Source: Aplectana chamaeleonis (taxonomy: Eukaryota; Nematoda; Chromadorea; Rhabditida; Cosmocercidae). Taken from it: DNA of 64,000 nt. Positions 21,773 to 34,500 of the stretch are shown here, one piece after another. Numbering within the stretch: the stretch's first letter is position 1; each line of letters begins with the position of its first letter. The notes under the pieces were generated by a model. That model saw only the letters and a list, made by a program, of their open reading frames with translations, was not told where the DNA came from and did not search any database. The stretch covers positions 558,001-622,000 of the forward strand of contig JAPDOI010000367.1 of assembly GCA_029168955.1 (NCBI GenBank), given 5' to 3'. The translations under genes were made by a program, and so were the position numbers.

Positions 21773-22031
21773 TTAAGGCCCTTTCGCAGTTTGTCGGACG
21801 ACGCCCTCTGACACGTTATAAGATAGGGCTGCGGCGTCCTGGAGTGCCGCAGTGCGACGCCGGATGACCGACGTCGCAACGCGGCGCTCGACGTCGGTGC
21901 GAAATTTCTCCGTTGATGGTAGGATGGTCGATATTATCAGTTGCTCTACCACAGGCCTAGTGGGCGCCGCGCGCGACGTCGGATAGCAGTGCCGGACGTC
22001 GGACGGCAAAGTAACTGTTACAGGGGCTTAA
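21773..22031. mobile_element. 259-bp TIR element with TTAA ends (piggyBac-like MITE)
   Basis: TTAA is followed by GGCCCTTTCGCAGTTTGTCG on the left; the right end reads gtaactgttacaggggc then TTAA. Internal cgacgtcgg words are inverted. A smaller relative at 44067-44222 has GCCCCTTTCACAGTT ends, also beginning at TTAA. Mirrored at about 30505-30765. TTAA targets are characteristic of piggyBac; the assignment is inference. Confidence 0.75.
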
Positions 22032-23098
22032 CAAGGAACCACAATAAGTCATAGTGACCATTCCAAATGAAATGTACTTTTCTAAAACCATTTTTGGACG
22101 AAAAGTCCGAATATGCCCATCGCAGCTGCCTAGACCCACTCTGAAAAAAGTTATGAGAGTTTTTTAAAGCTTCGCGACAACCCCATGGAATTTTTAGGGT
22201 GTTTTTAAATTTTTCTCCTGATTCTGCTAAAAACATGTATGTAGGGGTAATCTGGGGTGCTGAACACGAATCTGGGGTCAGCTTGTCACAAGTTTGAGGT
22301 TTACTGCAGGTTACGGTAGGTAGCATGCCATTTAGAGGCCAAAACCTACCTCAATATTCCGATAGAACTACGAATTCGTATTCAGCACCCCAAATAACCC
22401 CCACATAGAAACTTTAAAACAGATCTGAGACTTCGACCAAACTACCGTATACCCACCGTAATCTACCGTAAGCTGTCAAAAATCGATAAACTGACATCAG
22501 ATTCGTGTTGAGCACTCCAGATAAGCTCCATAGGAACGATTTAAGCCACATCTGTCGTCACATTCCGGAAATCGTTCAAAGTTGATTTAGCCGTCAATTT
22601 TCTCTGCCAGTGGGAAGCTTTGAACAAATTTAGTCGAAAACTTCGGAAAAACGACAAATGAACCTCAGATTCGTGATCAGCGCCCCAAATAACCCCCAAG
22701 AACGAATTTTTAGTCAAATCTGGAATATTTTTCTATTTAAAACGCTTTGAGAGCCCTCTAATTTGTATAAATAAACGCCCAACCGAAAATCCGTTCAAGT
22801 CCAAAACGCTGTTAGTCTGCGCAAAGTTTGGAGAATGTTCCTTCACCCAAACCTTGCTTAGTGGGATAGTTTTGGACGCTGAACACGATCATGAGGTCCG
22901 CTTCCGGAATCGCATAAAAATAATGCGCTTTTTGAAGGGTACAATAGGTACGAAAATCAGAGAAAAACGCTCATAACTTTTTTCAGAGTGGGTCTAGGCA
23001 GCTGCGATGGCCATATTCGGACCTTTCGCCCGTAAATAGTCCTAGAAAAGTACATTTCATCAGGAATGGTCACTATGACTTATTGTGGTTCCCTTGTA
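22032..23098. mobile_element. R2 element with about 130-bp inverted ends
   Basis: aaccacaataagtcatagtg at 22038 is matched inverted at 23072-23090, and the inverted match continues inward through ccgaatatg-ccatcgcagctgcc to about 22165 and 22975. Its flank (23099-23196) ends in gtgaagggggcTTAA, the end of another TTAA-type element, so the two are nested. No transposase is visible. Mirrored at 29445-30505. Confidence 0.75.
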
Positions 23099-24133
23099 AG
23101 ATAGGGCTGCGGCGTGGGTGCAGCCCGCATGGAAGCCGCAGCCCTAGCATATACGTGTCGGACGGCGCCGTCCGGCAAACTGTGAAGGGGGCTTAAAGGC
23201 ATCGTTCATGATCAAAATCGTTTGTGAGTTTTCAGCATACAATGGAAGCTCTGGTACCTTACACAACAACCATGTTGAAATAACCGCAAAAAAGTTGCTG
23301 AAAGCCGCTTTGTGTGTCACTGTTTTCTTCTTCTTTTTGTTTCAGGAGAGGTTGGTCATCTTACATCCCTTCCTATGATTATGTAGCGAGTTTATATTAC
23401 GTCGTAGTTTCATTCACAATTTTTTGAACGTGATTTGATTTTTGGGTTCTTTATTGGGGCTTGAATTTTTACAAAGTGTGCACAACTGCAAATTTTGCGT
23501 ATTGCGTTCGAGTATCAAGGTTTGAAAGATTTGAATAAACTAAGAGTAACAATCTGGCTATGAATGAAAGTCTGCTCACCCTTCTATATGCTCAGCATTC
23601 GTATTAAGTGAAAAAATTCGACATCTTGCTCTGTCGATAAATTTGCGCAGGTATAAAAAAGTTGTCACAACAGCAACAAAGAATTTTTTTGTACAGTTTT
23701 GTTATGCGCCATTCATGCATAGTTAATTTCATGTTCCGAATGCGAAGAAACTGATCGCCAATCTTTTTTTCAATATAATTCTGTATTTTTTCTTGGCCGG
23801 ATACACCCACCAATTTTTGCAGTTGTGCTCATCTATTGCCTATGGCTGGGAGAAAGGGAACTGCAAGATGCATATCCGTTGTGAGAACGTAAGAAGATGA
23901 TCACAGAACTGAGGAACGTGAAGAAGTGTACAGGCCGTTGACGGCCGATCACTACAGTTATTGAATTCAGTCCTTTTCAACATGAAGGGGCTGCGGCCTC
24001 CTCCGATCCCGACGTTCACGGCTGCGGCCCCCCTCTGTGGCCATCACACCGTTAGCCTAACCATGCGTACGAACTGAGCTTGAAATGTGCCGGCTTGAGA
24101 CGGGATATTAAGCAAGCCCAAGAAATACTATTA

Positions 24134-24609
24134 CGGGGGACCGGAAAGTAATATCGTTTCTGCGCATGTCGATACTTGATTGTCATTTATCAGCTCATTG
24201 TTTAGTTCAGAGGCGTGCCAAAGACGATGTGAGGCCATAGTGACTTCTTTACTTACAGACGATTGAGTTGCATTTTTTTTGTAATTTTGGGTTAAATGGC
24301 CAGCCAAATACCAGAAGGGGTACATATCCGGCATTGCATGATTTTCGAGTTTCGCAGGGGGAGTAACACAACATTTGCTACCAAAAACATTCACGATATT
24401 TATTCAAATGCATTCGACATTCGTAAATGCCGATTTGCCAAGTTCAAATCGGGTGACTATGATCTTTCAGACTCGTATCGATCCGTAAGAATATCAACTT
24501 TAGACAAAGACGTGTTAAGGGTGGGAGTGGAAGGAAATCCGTGGGAAAAAAACCAGAGCAGGTGTCTGGGTCCCACACAGTAAGAAAACGACATTACTTT
24601 CCGGTTCCC
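24134..24609 (+). pseudogene. Internally deleted mariner retaining the transposase N-terminus
   Basis: The ends GGGGACCGGAAAGTAATATC and (reverse complement) AGGGAACCGGAAAGTAATGT lie next to TA at 24132-24133 and 24610-24611. The frame 24296-24583 begins HIRHCMIFEFRRGSN and continues to RFAKFKSGDYDLSDSYRS and STLDKDVL, the paired helix-turn-helix of mariner transposases. The catalytic domain is missing, so the element is a 476-bp derivative. A different mariner lineage from the 8206-10324 copy, judging by its ends. Confidence 0.85.
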
Positions 24610-25188
24610 TAATAACAACGTAATTCGTTTTCGCGGATGCTTTCCATGATTCTTTTTGTTTAGAAAAAAATCTTTATTATGAGAAAATGACCTGAGATTT
24701 TTGCACACTTCGGAGGAGGCCGCAGCCCACGCCGGCCAACTTTTCAAAATAGTCGATATTCAGCGGTGCAAAAATTTGTAAAATAAATCGATTAGAATTA
24801 TATTAATGAACACATTGAAATTTGTTCGAATCGTGGAAATAATAGCGACAATGTATTCCCAAAATCACTAAATTTCGCTGAATTTCTATCGATCTGAAGA
24901 TCACATTGGTCTGGAGGCCGCGAAATTTTCCAAGCCCGAAGGAGGGAGCCGCACCTCTTACGAGCCGATCACAGCGTCATGCCTCACCCTGCTCGTTCGA
25001 AACCAATGCGTCGCGTGTCCGTAACGCGAGTCCGCAAGGACACACACCAAATTTAACCATGAACCAGAGTATAACAATGCCAGTCACCATGTTCATCCCA
25101 AAACACGTCAGTGACGCGAAATGGTGACAAAAACGCCGTTTTTATCCGTAGTGGACACTTATTGAAATTGGAAAAGCCATCCGATTAT

Positions 25189-25410
25189 CCTCATTAGGCT
25201 GGTTTCAAGAACGTACTCAAGCTTGGAGAATAGCGAAAGTTTCCACCTAGTAGTGACTTGTCTTCTCTCCAACAATGCTAAACCTTACAAGAGCCGGGCG
25301 GACACAGACGCGCAAAGAGTTCTAATTCTCGGTGAAAAGGCAGTTCATAATCAGGCGAGACTTGCGTTTATTCCGAACTTGAGTGCGTTTTTTTAGACCA
25401 GCTTAATGGA
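25189..25410. mobile_element. About 220-bp TIR element in the palindrome spacer
   Basis: cattaggctggtttcaagaa on the left pairs with the reverse complement ccattaagctggtctaaaaa on the right, and the pairing continues through cgtactcaag/cttgagtgcg. There is no coding frame. Confidence 0.65.
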
Positions 25411-25975
25411 GTGATTCGAATAGTACGTTTTTCAAAAGTTGAGTTTGTCCACTTGGAACAAAACAGCAATTTCGACACGCGTTCTCGTCGCCGACGCGCT
25501 TTGGGACAGAAATTATGGCTCGTATTGTATACCCAATTCCATACATTTCATCTCCGTAATTTGGATTCAGATTATTTGGTGGACGTTAGCTATGCCTGCA
25601 GGTGCAACCGATGCGTCTCGATTTGGCGTAATGCATACCATGCACACAGCCTTACTTTCCGTTCCTACGTGCGTTTGAACCAAAAGCGCCCTATCACACG
25701 ATCTCAACCACTGAATAGCTCCAACTTTCCAAGTGAAGTAACCAAGGTAGGAAGGGCGACGCGCATGCTCGTATGCGAAGGTTGTCAAGAAGCCCCTAAT
25801 CGGAGGTGCTTAACTAAAGCATCGCTCGAGGCAAGATTGAGGTCCACGGCAGAGTATCAGAATTGTTATGATGGTGTGTAATCAACACTCTGAAGCCAGA
25901 TTCTCGAAAAGGAAAACCAGAAATATGGTGTTAGTCTAACCTGACGTTTTCTGGCTTCCACACATGCTATGTAAA

Positions 25976-26205
25976 GTCAGTCCGAATGAGACTGTTCGCC
26001 CGTGCGGTCGGCGTGCGTGTTGATTGGCTGTTGCTAAGGTATTTTTTGGAACTGTGAAACGATTAGCAGGAATATCAGACAACTAGTGAACAGTATCCCA
26101 GTCAGCTGTATCTCAGTGTGGGTAGGTTCGTTCGAAAAATGCCCTAGTGACGGCCGCTCGACACGCTAGCCAACCGCGTGGGCGGACAGTCGTAGTCGGA
26201 TAGTA
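25976..26205. mobile_element. M1-family TIR element
   Basis: Left end gtcagtccgaatgagactgt and right part cgcgtgggcggacagtcg resemble the 6147-6413 and 47622-47854 copies in end sequence and in size (about 230 bp). The right end is degraded. No transposase frame. Confidence 0.6.
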
Positions 26206-26429
26206 TTTAGCTGCGCTGCAGCTCCCTTCACAAAACTACACGGATCATGTAACGACTGAGGAAATTTTCAAAAAAATTGATAATATTGGACAAGAAATCA
26301 TTGAGTTGGATCACAGTAACATCCTCAGTTTCTATTTTCAGCTTCAGTGTTCCCCAGTGAAGTCACAGGCTGTGAAAATACCATGTTCCCGTTGTCCTTC
26401 GCACGCCAGAGCTGAGGTCAGAGGCAGCG

Positions 26430-26870
26430 AGACCGCGTCGCAATGCATCTCAACCGCGTGTCAATAGCGTACCGACAGTCTGATAATGCGTAACGACCGC
26501 GTGGCAAGACGTATCGACCGCGTGGCAATGCGTGCTGACTGCGTGGCCCTACGTATCGAACGCGTGGCAATGCGTACTAACCACGTTGCATTGCGTCCCG
26601 ACCGCGTCGCAAGACGTACCGACGGCGCGGCAATGCGAACTAACCGCGTGACAATGCGTACCGACCGCGTGACGGTGCGTACAGGCCGCGGGGCATAACG
26701 TACCGACAGCGCAGCGATGCGTACTAACCGCGTGGCATTCCGTACTGACCGCGTGGCACTGCGTACCGACCGCGGTCAAATTGCGTTCCAAACGTCGCCC
26801 ATCCCGCTGTCGGTACGTAACCTGTACGCGGTCGGTACGGAACATGTCCGCGGTTGGTCCACCCCATTGT
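26430..26870. repeat. 21-bp minisatellite B inside the palindrome spacer
   Basis: About 20 degenerate copies of a 21-bp unit such as cgtaccgaccgcgtggcaatg. The period is a multiple of three, so the plus and minus strands both give long artificial Arg/Val- or Cys/His-rich frames. The array ends in gtctgaggagttgtccgcag, which is arm-type sequence. Confidence 0.88.
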
Positions 26871-27215
26871 CTGAGGAGTTGTCCGCAGCCTCCCGGAACA
26901 CAAACAGGCATGATTAATTTTTCAGAGATATCTCTAAGCAGCTTTGCTCCGTTATCTGAGTTTTCTGTAGGACTTTTCCCTACGAACCTCTTCTTAATGG
27001 ACCTCCCTACCTAAAAACATCGAAAGCTATGCTACGGTTTTTTTGTCGCGAACACTGCCTTTAAACTCAGTGATCATTTGTCAACCTTTTTTTAGCAACT
27101 AGTATTTTTAACAAGTTCTTCGAATTGTACTTGTCTTTAAATTTCATTTCTGAAGTACTATTTGCCATCATTTGGAACTGGGTATTTTGGAGTGTAAAGT
27201 GGAACTTATTTGCTC
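26868..27215 (-). repeat. Third copy of arm sequence in the spacer
   Basis: ccgcagcctcccggaacaca at 26882 through ggtattttggagtgtaaagt matches the right-arm orientation of 38485-38815 (inverted relative to 13530-13865), including the M3 terminus gcgaacactgccttt at 27049. More diverged than the two arms are from each other. Confidence 0.8.
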
Positions 27216-28550
27216 AAGAATAATACTTCCAATTAAAAATGATTCCATTCTTGACTCTTTTTATTGACATATCCACCTTTTTAGCATTTTATTAACGTCT
27301 TTGTTGGTCCAACTCCCTAGTCCTGCTTTCATTTTCTTTATCCATCAGGCTACCGTGTTCCTTGCGCTATCGCCCGATATACTACAGTCGGGGAAGTATG
27401 AAGAACTTTAGAAGGAACGAAATCTCAGAAAATTCCGTTTGCGATTTGCTCCACATTCTTGAAAAAAGTGAAATTCAAGACGCGCATTAATCACCTATTG
27501 AGTTCTTTCTCTATCGCTTGCAACAATTGGTTATTTTTTCTTCTTAATTCTTCCGGTAGATCCATTGAGCACTGAAAGAGAAGTGTTATAAATTCGGTTT
27601 TTATGTGCTCGCCAAAAAGGGGGTTGATCTACAAAATGGGTTTTTGTTCAGAATTCTTCAGATTAAATGAAGAAAACTGTTTACTGGGGATCTTTTGTTG
27701 AAAAAAAATCTCCTTAGGTCTTGGTTTAATACTAGGTTGTCGGAACAAAAATTTCTCCCTACCCGTTTCTGTTAAATTTGCCCGGATTTTCGGAGCTGTT
27801 CATTACGTGCGATACACCGCTTGAAGCGCACTTCTTTTCTACCTACCAGATATTGGCACTCTCAAAAAAACTTGGTGATTTCGGAATTCCAAGACGAAAT
27901 TTGACGAAAATCCAAAGTGTCTACTGAGAGTATTCAATCGTTTCTCTCATTTTTTTTTCTGAGAACACACCATAGCTGCTCAAAACATAGAGCCTTAAGA
28001 CGCTTCATGGGCAAAGCGATATTATCTGTGGGAAATCTTAATGGAGCGAAATTCGTATTTTCCAACAAATTTTGAGATATGATCAATAATTGACATAACA
28101 AACACTATTGAATAGGGACTTCTTAGTATTGAAGAGTTTCACTGCTGAAACGCTTTGTAGAGCAGAAAATGCCAAAGATGCTAATCAGAATTTGTGAAAA
28201 TTCAATAATCTCGCTCCGTCGGGATTTTTTGCGACCTTGGTAACCTAGCCCTCAGTGATTTCAAATTTCCCATCAACTTTGCAGCTTCCCCGACAGTTTT
28301 AGCCGCGAAATAGCCCATCAGGCTCCGCCAGCGGCTCCTGGTGGACTATTTCGCGGTTATTCCGCGGCGAGCATTATTTGGCGGCTATTTCGCGGCTATT
28401 ACGCGGCAAGCAGGCGTTTCGCGGCTATTGCTCGCCCAAAGGTCTCAGAGGGAGGTGTAACTAACACTGAATAGAAACACTTAATCATGTTCCGTTCTCA
28501 GAATTTCCTTTTGAATTCCAGCATTTAACTTGAGAACTACCAGGTTGTTC

Positions 28551-31500
28551 ATGTTGAAAAGGACTGAATTCAATAATCTGTAGTGATCGGCCGTCAACGG
28601 CCTGTACACTTCTTCACGTTCCTCAGTTCTGTGATCATCTTCTTACGTTCTCAACAACGGATATGCATCTTGCAGTTCCCTTTCTCCCAGCCATAGGCAA
28701 TAGATGAGCACAACTGCAAAATTGGTGGGTGTATCCGGCCAAGAAAAAATACAGAATTATATTGAAAAAAGATTGGCGATCAGTTTCTTCGCATTCGGAA
28801 CATGAAATTAACTATGCATGAATGGCGCATAACAAAACTGTACAAAAAAATTCTTTGTTGCTGTTGTGACAACTTTTTTATACCTGCGCAAATTTATCGA
28901 CAGAGCAAGATGTCGAATTTTTTCACTTAATACGAATGCTGAGCATATAGAAGGGTGAGCAGACTTTCATTCATAGCCAGATTGTTACTCTTAGTTTATT
29001 CAAATCTTTCAAACCTTGATACTCGAACGCAATACGCAAATTTTGCAGTTGTGCACAGTTTGTAAAAATAAAAACCCCAAAAAAGAAGCCAAAAATCAAA
29101 TCACGTTGAAAAAATTGTGAATGAAACTACGACGTAATATAAACTCGCTACATAATCATAGGAAGGGATGTAAGATGACCAACCTCTCCTGAAACAAAAG
29201 AAGAAGAAAACAGTGACACACAAAGCGGCTTTCAGCAACTTTTTGCGGTTATTTCAACATGGTTGTTGTGTAAGGTACCAGAGCTTCCATTGTATGCTGA
29301 AAACTCACAAACGATTTTGATCATGAACGATGCCTTTAAGCCCCCTTCACAGTTTGCCGGACGGCGCCGTCCGACACGTATATGCTAGGGCTGGCTTCCA
29401 TGCGGGCTGCACCCACGCCGCAGCCCTATCTTTACAAGGGAACCACAATAAGTCATAGTGACCATTCCTGATGAAATGTACTTTTCTAGGACTATTTACG
29501 GGCGAAAAGGTCCGAATATGGCCATCGCAGCTGCTCTAGACCCACTCTGAAAAAGTTATGAGCGTTTTTCTCTGATTTTCGTACCTATTGTACCCTTCAA
29601 AAAGCGCATTATTTTTATGCGATTCCGGAAGCGGACCTCATGATCGTGTTCAGCGTCCAAAACTATCCCACTAAGCAAGGTTTGGGTGAAGGAACATTCT
29701 CCAAACTTTGCGCAGACTAACAGCGTTTTGGACTTGAACGGATTTTCGGTTGGGCGTTTATTTATACAAATTAGAGGGCTCTCAAAGCGTTTTAAATAGA
29801 AAAATATTCCAGATTTGACTAAAAATTCGTTCTTGGGGTTATTTGGGGCGCTGATCACGAATCTGAGGTTCATTTTGTCGTTTTTCCGAAGTTTTCGACT
29901 AAATTTGTTCAAAGCTTCCCACTGGCAGAGAAAATTGACGGCTAAATCAACTTTGAACGATTTCCGGAATGTGACGACAGATGTGGCTTAAATCGTTCCT
30001 ATGGAGCTTATCTGGGGTGCTCAACACGAATCTGATGTCAGTTTATCGATTTTTGACAGCTTACGGTAGATTACGGTGGGTATACGGGAGTTTGGGCGAA
30101 GTCTCAGATCTGTTTTAAAGTTTCTATGTGGGGTTATTTGGGGTGCTGAATCCGAATTCGTAGTTCTATCGGAATATTGAGGTAGGTTTTGGCCTCTAAG
30201 TGGCATGCTACCTACCGTAACCTGCAGTAAACCTCAAACTTGTGACAAGCTGACCCCAGATTCGTGTTCAGCACCCCAGATTACCCCTACATACATGTTT
30301 TTAGCAGAATCAGGAGAAAAATTTAAAAACACCCTAAAAATTCCATGGGGTTGTCGCGAAGCTTTAAAAAACTCTCATAACTTTTTTCAGAGTGGGTCTA
30401 GGCAGCTGCGATGGGCATATTCGGACTTTTCGTCCGAAAATGGTTCTAGAAAAGTACATTTCATTTGGAATGGTCACTATGACTTATTGTGGTTCCCTTG
30501 TTAAGCCCCTGTAACAGTTACTTTGCCGTCCGACGTCCGGCACTGCTATCCGACGTCGCGCGCGGCGCCCACTAGGCCTGTGGTAGAGCAACTGATAATA
30601 TCGACCATCCTACCATCAACGGAGAAATTTCGCACCGACGTCGAGCGCCGCGTTGCGACGTCGGTCATCCGGCGTCGCACTGCGGCACTCCAGGACGCCG
30701 CAGCCCTATCTTATAACGTGTCAGGAGGGCGTCGTCCGACAAACTGCGAAAAGGGCCTTAACATTTCTACTCACACCCTTGTGAGCCGGGCCGCGTCATA
30801 AAACAGGAAAACTATAAATTGGGTTGGAAACTAAGTAATTGCGGAATTTTTCAGAAAATAAAAGACAATTTTCACGAAACGAAAAAACTTTATTACGTAA
30901 TGTAAATGTTTTACCATTCGAGGAGTTTCGCAAAGATCGAAATAAAAAGTAATCAGATGGTGGGGCTATATGGTGGATGTGGCAAAACAACCCAACCAAG
31001 TTCCAAATTTTTGCCAAATGACTAATGATCTGTGTAACCTTGCATTGTCATGATGAAATACAACTCCCTTTCGACTTGTCATCCCGTCGCTTGGTTGGGA
31101 TGTTTTGCCACGTCCACCATATAGCCCTGACCTTGCACCATCTGGACTACTATTTATTTCGATCTTTGCAAAACTCCTTGAATGGTAAAAATTTCAATAA
31201 TGATAATGATGTCAAATAGTACCTGGTTCAGTTTTTTTTGCTGATAAAACCAGAAATTTTATGAACGTTGCTCAAAAGAGGCAATCGTTTACCGGGCGAG
31301 AGTGTTACCATTACACTACCGACATCCCGTTCTGCTTTCCTCAGCTATTCACACATGGACTCTGTAGGCACAACAGCAATCACCCGTTAACGGGTATGAT
31401 CTGGTAAGCACAAATCGGCATTGTATCCAGTCAAGCTGAGGCCTTTTGAAGACAAATTTTGATGTATTTTTTCCGAATATTTGACGCCTTTTATGGCATG

Positions 31501-34500
31501 GTATATAATATAATATATAATTATAATGTAATTATATACCATGCCACAAAAGGCATCAAATATTCGAAAAAGCATAAGAATAAACTTTATTTTGTTCTAT
31601 GTAAATGTATTTTATTTTCTTAGAAAAATCTGCAATTACTTAGTTGCCGATCCAATACATGCCACTACTTGAGCTGTTCAGACTTCATCGCAACGCACAG
31701 CGGCAAACATCGAAGACACTAAAAATTCAGGGAACACGTATAAATGAAAAATACGTTTTCTGACTCAAAAAGTCTGTCAACAAATGCTATAGCAAACAAA
31801 CTAACTATTCGTGTTGCGGAAACCCCTCTAACCACTAAAAAACGCTAATCAACTGTATACTTCCGAACAATCGAGAACAACAGAAAGCCCCGGAGTAGCT
31901 AGAGATTTGAACTCAGGTTGATCAAAATAGATGGAGTAGCTTGGAGAAGGCCGTTTTTTCGCAATTCTCAAACGTTTCCTGGGACTACCTTTAGCACACA
32001 CTCTAAGTCAGCAGCGAATCTCGAAATCTAAATTCTGTCCTGTCCAGGGGTGCGCATTCTTCATTTTTCAATTTTCTTCGTTTTCGTCCTTTTTGATAGA
32101 GAAAATCAATGTAAAAACGAAAAAGATTTGTTGGTCCCGCATCCACCGTTCTGTAGGATTTGTAGTCAGCCCTCCGCTGCCTCGAACGTCTGTAGCAGCT
32201 TTGAACTCATCAATCTTAGACCAGTATCGATCGCCAAGCTTGATCTTCGAGGATGATGCGTAGCCTTTAGCTGCAGGCGACTACTGACCTTACAGATTTT
32301 CCGTAAATTAAAACTTAACACACCTCACGCCTTATGGCTAATCTGTGAAACCGACCGCGCGCTCCAAGGCCAGTCAACGCAGTTGGTTTCAAATTCCTGA
32401 GTTTTGTTCTGAATGAACCCGTACTAAAAAGCCTCAAGTCTGCCTGCCAGTAATATATGTTCTTTTTAGTACGGGTTCTCTAGCTACAAAGAAAAAGATT
32501 TTGGTTTCTTAGGGAACGACAGAAAATCGAGCTCGTAACGTGGGTGAAGACAGGAGCGAATCAATTCATATCTCGAATAGTTCTATTCCATAAAAATCGA
32601 AACTTTCACATATTTGAATTTCATCACTCAAATATTATTTTGTTCTATCCACTGTAAAAAAAACACCCAAATGAAGACCAGAACCGAAAATAGAATATTT
32701 TCTTCAATATTCGCTATAAAATCTGTGCCTGCAGATGTTTATTTTTACAGAATTTGGTCTTGAAAGTGAAATATCAGTGATTATTTGGCTACATTTTTCC
32801 TGGAATAGCATTTTCAATGAGATAGTTGCATTATATGTTGCACTTGCATTATTATATGCGAAATAAAGTTGCACTTTATTTCTGATGTTCTGTTTGCAGC
32901 TATTTGGAAATTGGTATTTTGAAATGGAAAGAGGATATTTTTAATCTATTATCGGCTTATTTCTATACAAAAAAAATTAAAACCGTGGTGCCATTCATGA
33001 TATCTCTTCATTCAGATCCTCCTTCTTACATACTTGCTCATATCAAACGAATGCTCCCAAGTTTTTTCACCTCTTATAATACTCCACTGAAACAGGAATT
33101 TCCTTATCAATGCAAATTTTCTAAATCTCCTCTATGGAACCTCGAAACTTTGCAAACTCCATTTAATTCGCGAAAAGTGGGGCTTTAGTGTTCTAAGGAC
33201 GTCTTTAGGAGGAATTCCCTTTGTTCTACGGAGACTTCAGCGCGAAATTGGATTTTACCGATGATTTGTCGCGAAAATACTTTGAGCTGAGAAACCACAG
33301 CGAAAATGAAGCGAATCCACCGGTAACTTACAGAGAAGGGACTGCAGTGAATTTGCGCGAAAGAACGGGGGAAATACCTCAATTTTTTCTGTCATCATTG
33401 CAGTTATCATAATGCAAATACTAAAAACTTTTAACAAACGCAATGTGTGGAGGAAAAAATGCTATGAAATCATGTGCATTCGATAGCAGAATTATGAAGG
33501 CAGTATCCTCGATTGACACTATCTTTGTGTTCCCACCGAGAATCGAAAAAACTGCGACCCAGTGCAACAATCACGTCGAATAGAGGCTTTGAGCGAGCTC
33601 CATTTAGCCTAAAGCCTAGTTTTGACTGCATCGCTGCTGTTTTTCATCGCAGCGATTCTGCACCCGCTGCTGCAGCGATGTAACAGCGGCAGCGATTCTG
33701 TTCATAGTGCATAGGCCCGCGGATGATAGAAGAAATTCAATCAATCAGTGAAATTAATGGCTGGTATTCATAAATAACGCGTTTCGACTCGAAAACACTG
33801 ATCTTGTCATTTGAAAGGGTCAACGTTCATCAGACGAAACGTGTCATTCGCTGGAAATTGCCCCATCGCTGCCATTTTGGCCGCGATGGAGCGATGCTTA
33901 GCGACCATTGAGAATCGCTCTTCAAGCAGCGATGCAGTAAAACATAGGATTTCGTCGCCGCGACCTAGCGATGTGGGACTTTTGCCACGAAGCGATCACA
34001 AATGGAGCGGCTTTCCATTACAAGCGATGAAAAAGGAACAGTTGTCCCTCGCATGGCCGCAGCGACCACCTGCAGTCAAAACTAGGCTTTAGGGGCTATT
34101 CATACTCCTAACCTCCCTCTCTGCCAAAGCGGCCCGCTCGGTCGAAAGAGTGAGTATGGATGGAATTTTACCCCTCCCGGAAATTCAGTGGTGGGAGGCG
34201 CGAGAGGGAGGTTAGAAGTATGAATGACCCCTTAGGCCCCGGTCATAGTTGAACGATCGGCGCAGCCAGTCCGGTCGATAATCATGAAAGGCATTGATGA
34301 GGTGGGGTGGAAAGAACACCCGATGTAGCTGATCCAAATGTTTTTTGTAATCTCCATCGTCCATGTTTTTTATGAGTACCGATCGGGTTGGCCACGGCGT
34401 TTTTTAACCCACTCTGGCAGGGGCCGTAATAGACAGTTTTACGATAGCATAAGCTGTTCTTTGGTCGTTTCCCACACGCCAGTACATGCACGTTCATCAG

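Larger units (their letters stand above)
12575..23985 (+). repeat. Left arm of giant palindrome (about 11.4 kb)
   Basis: From tagaatgctatttagggg (12575) to cagtccttttcaacatgaa (23985) the sequence reappears inverted at 28551-39778 with only scattered substitutions and small indels. Checked landmarks pairing with the right arm include 13800, 14640, 16440, 18430, 19250, 20300, 21010, 22040 and 23940. The main difference is the block rearrangement around 15054-17665. The arm contains no supportable host gene, only transposon layers. Confidence 0.95.
23986..28550. repeat. Unique spacer of the giant palindrome (about 4.6 kb)
   Basis: The arms stop matching at catgaa|gggg (23985) and tgttcatg (28551). 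The spacer contains a deleted mariner (24134-24609), a TIR element (25189-25410), an M1 relative (25976-26205), a minisatellite (26430-26870), a third copy of arm sequence (26868-27215), an A/T-rich stretch with no recognised feature (27215-28250), and a cgcggctatt-rich short repeat (28300-28440) with a distant relative at 63430-63550. No host gene is supported. Confidence 0.85.

Noticed and set aside
25411..25881. 156-codon plus-strand frame in the palindrome spacer
   Set aside because: Arg/Ser-rich, no motif, no splice context, and a second overlapping frame; treated as chance.
26486..26911. Long open frames on both strands (Arg/Val-rich plus, Cys/His/Val-rich minus)
   Set aside because: They are produced by a 21-bp tandem repeat whose period is a multiple of three; no start context or domain.
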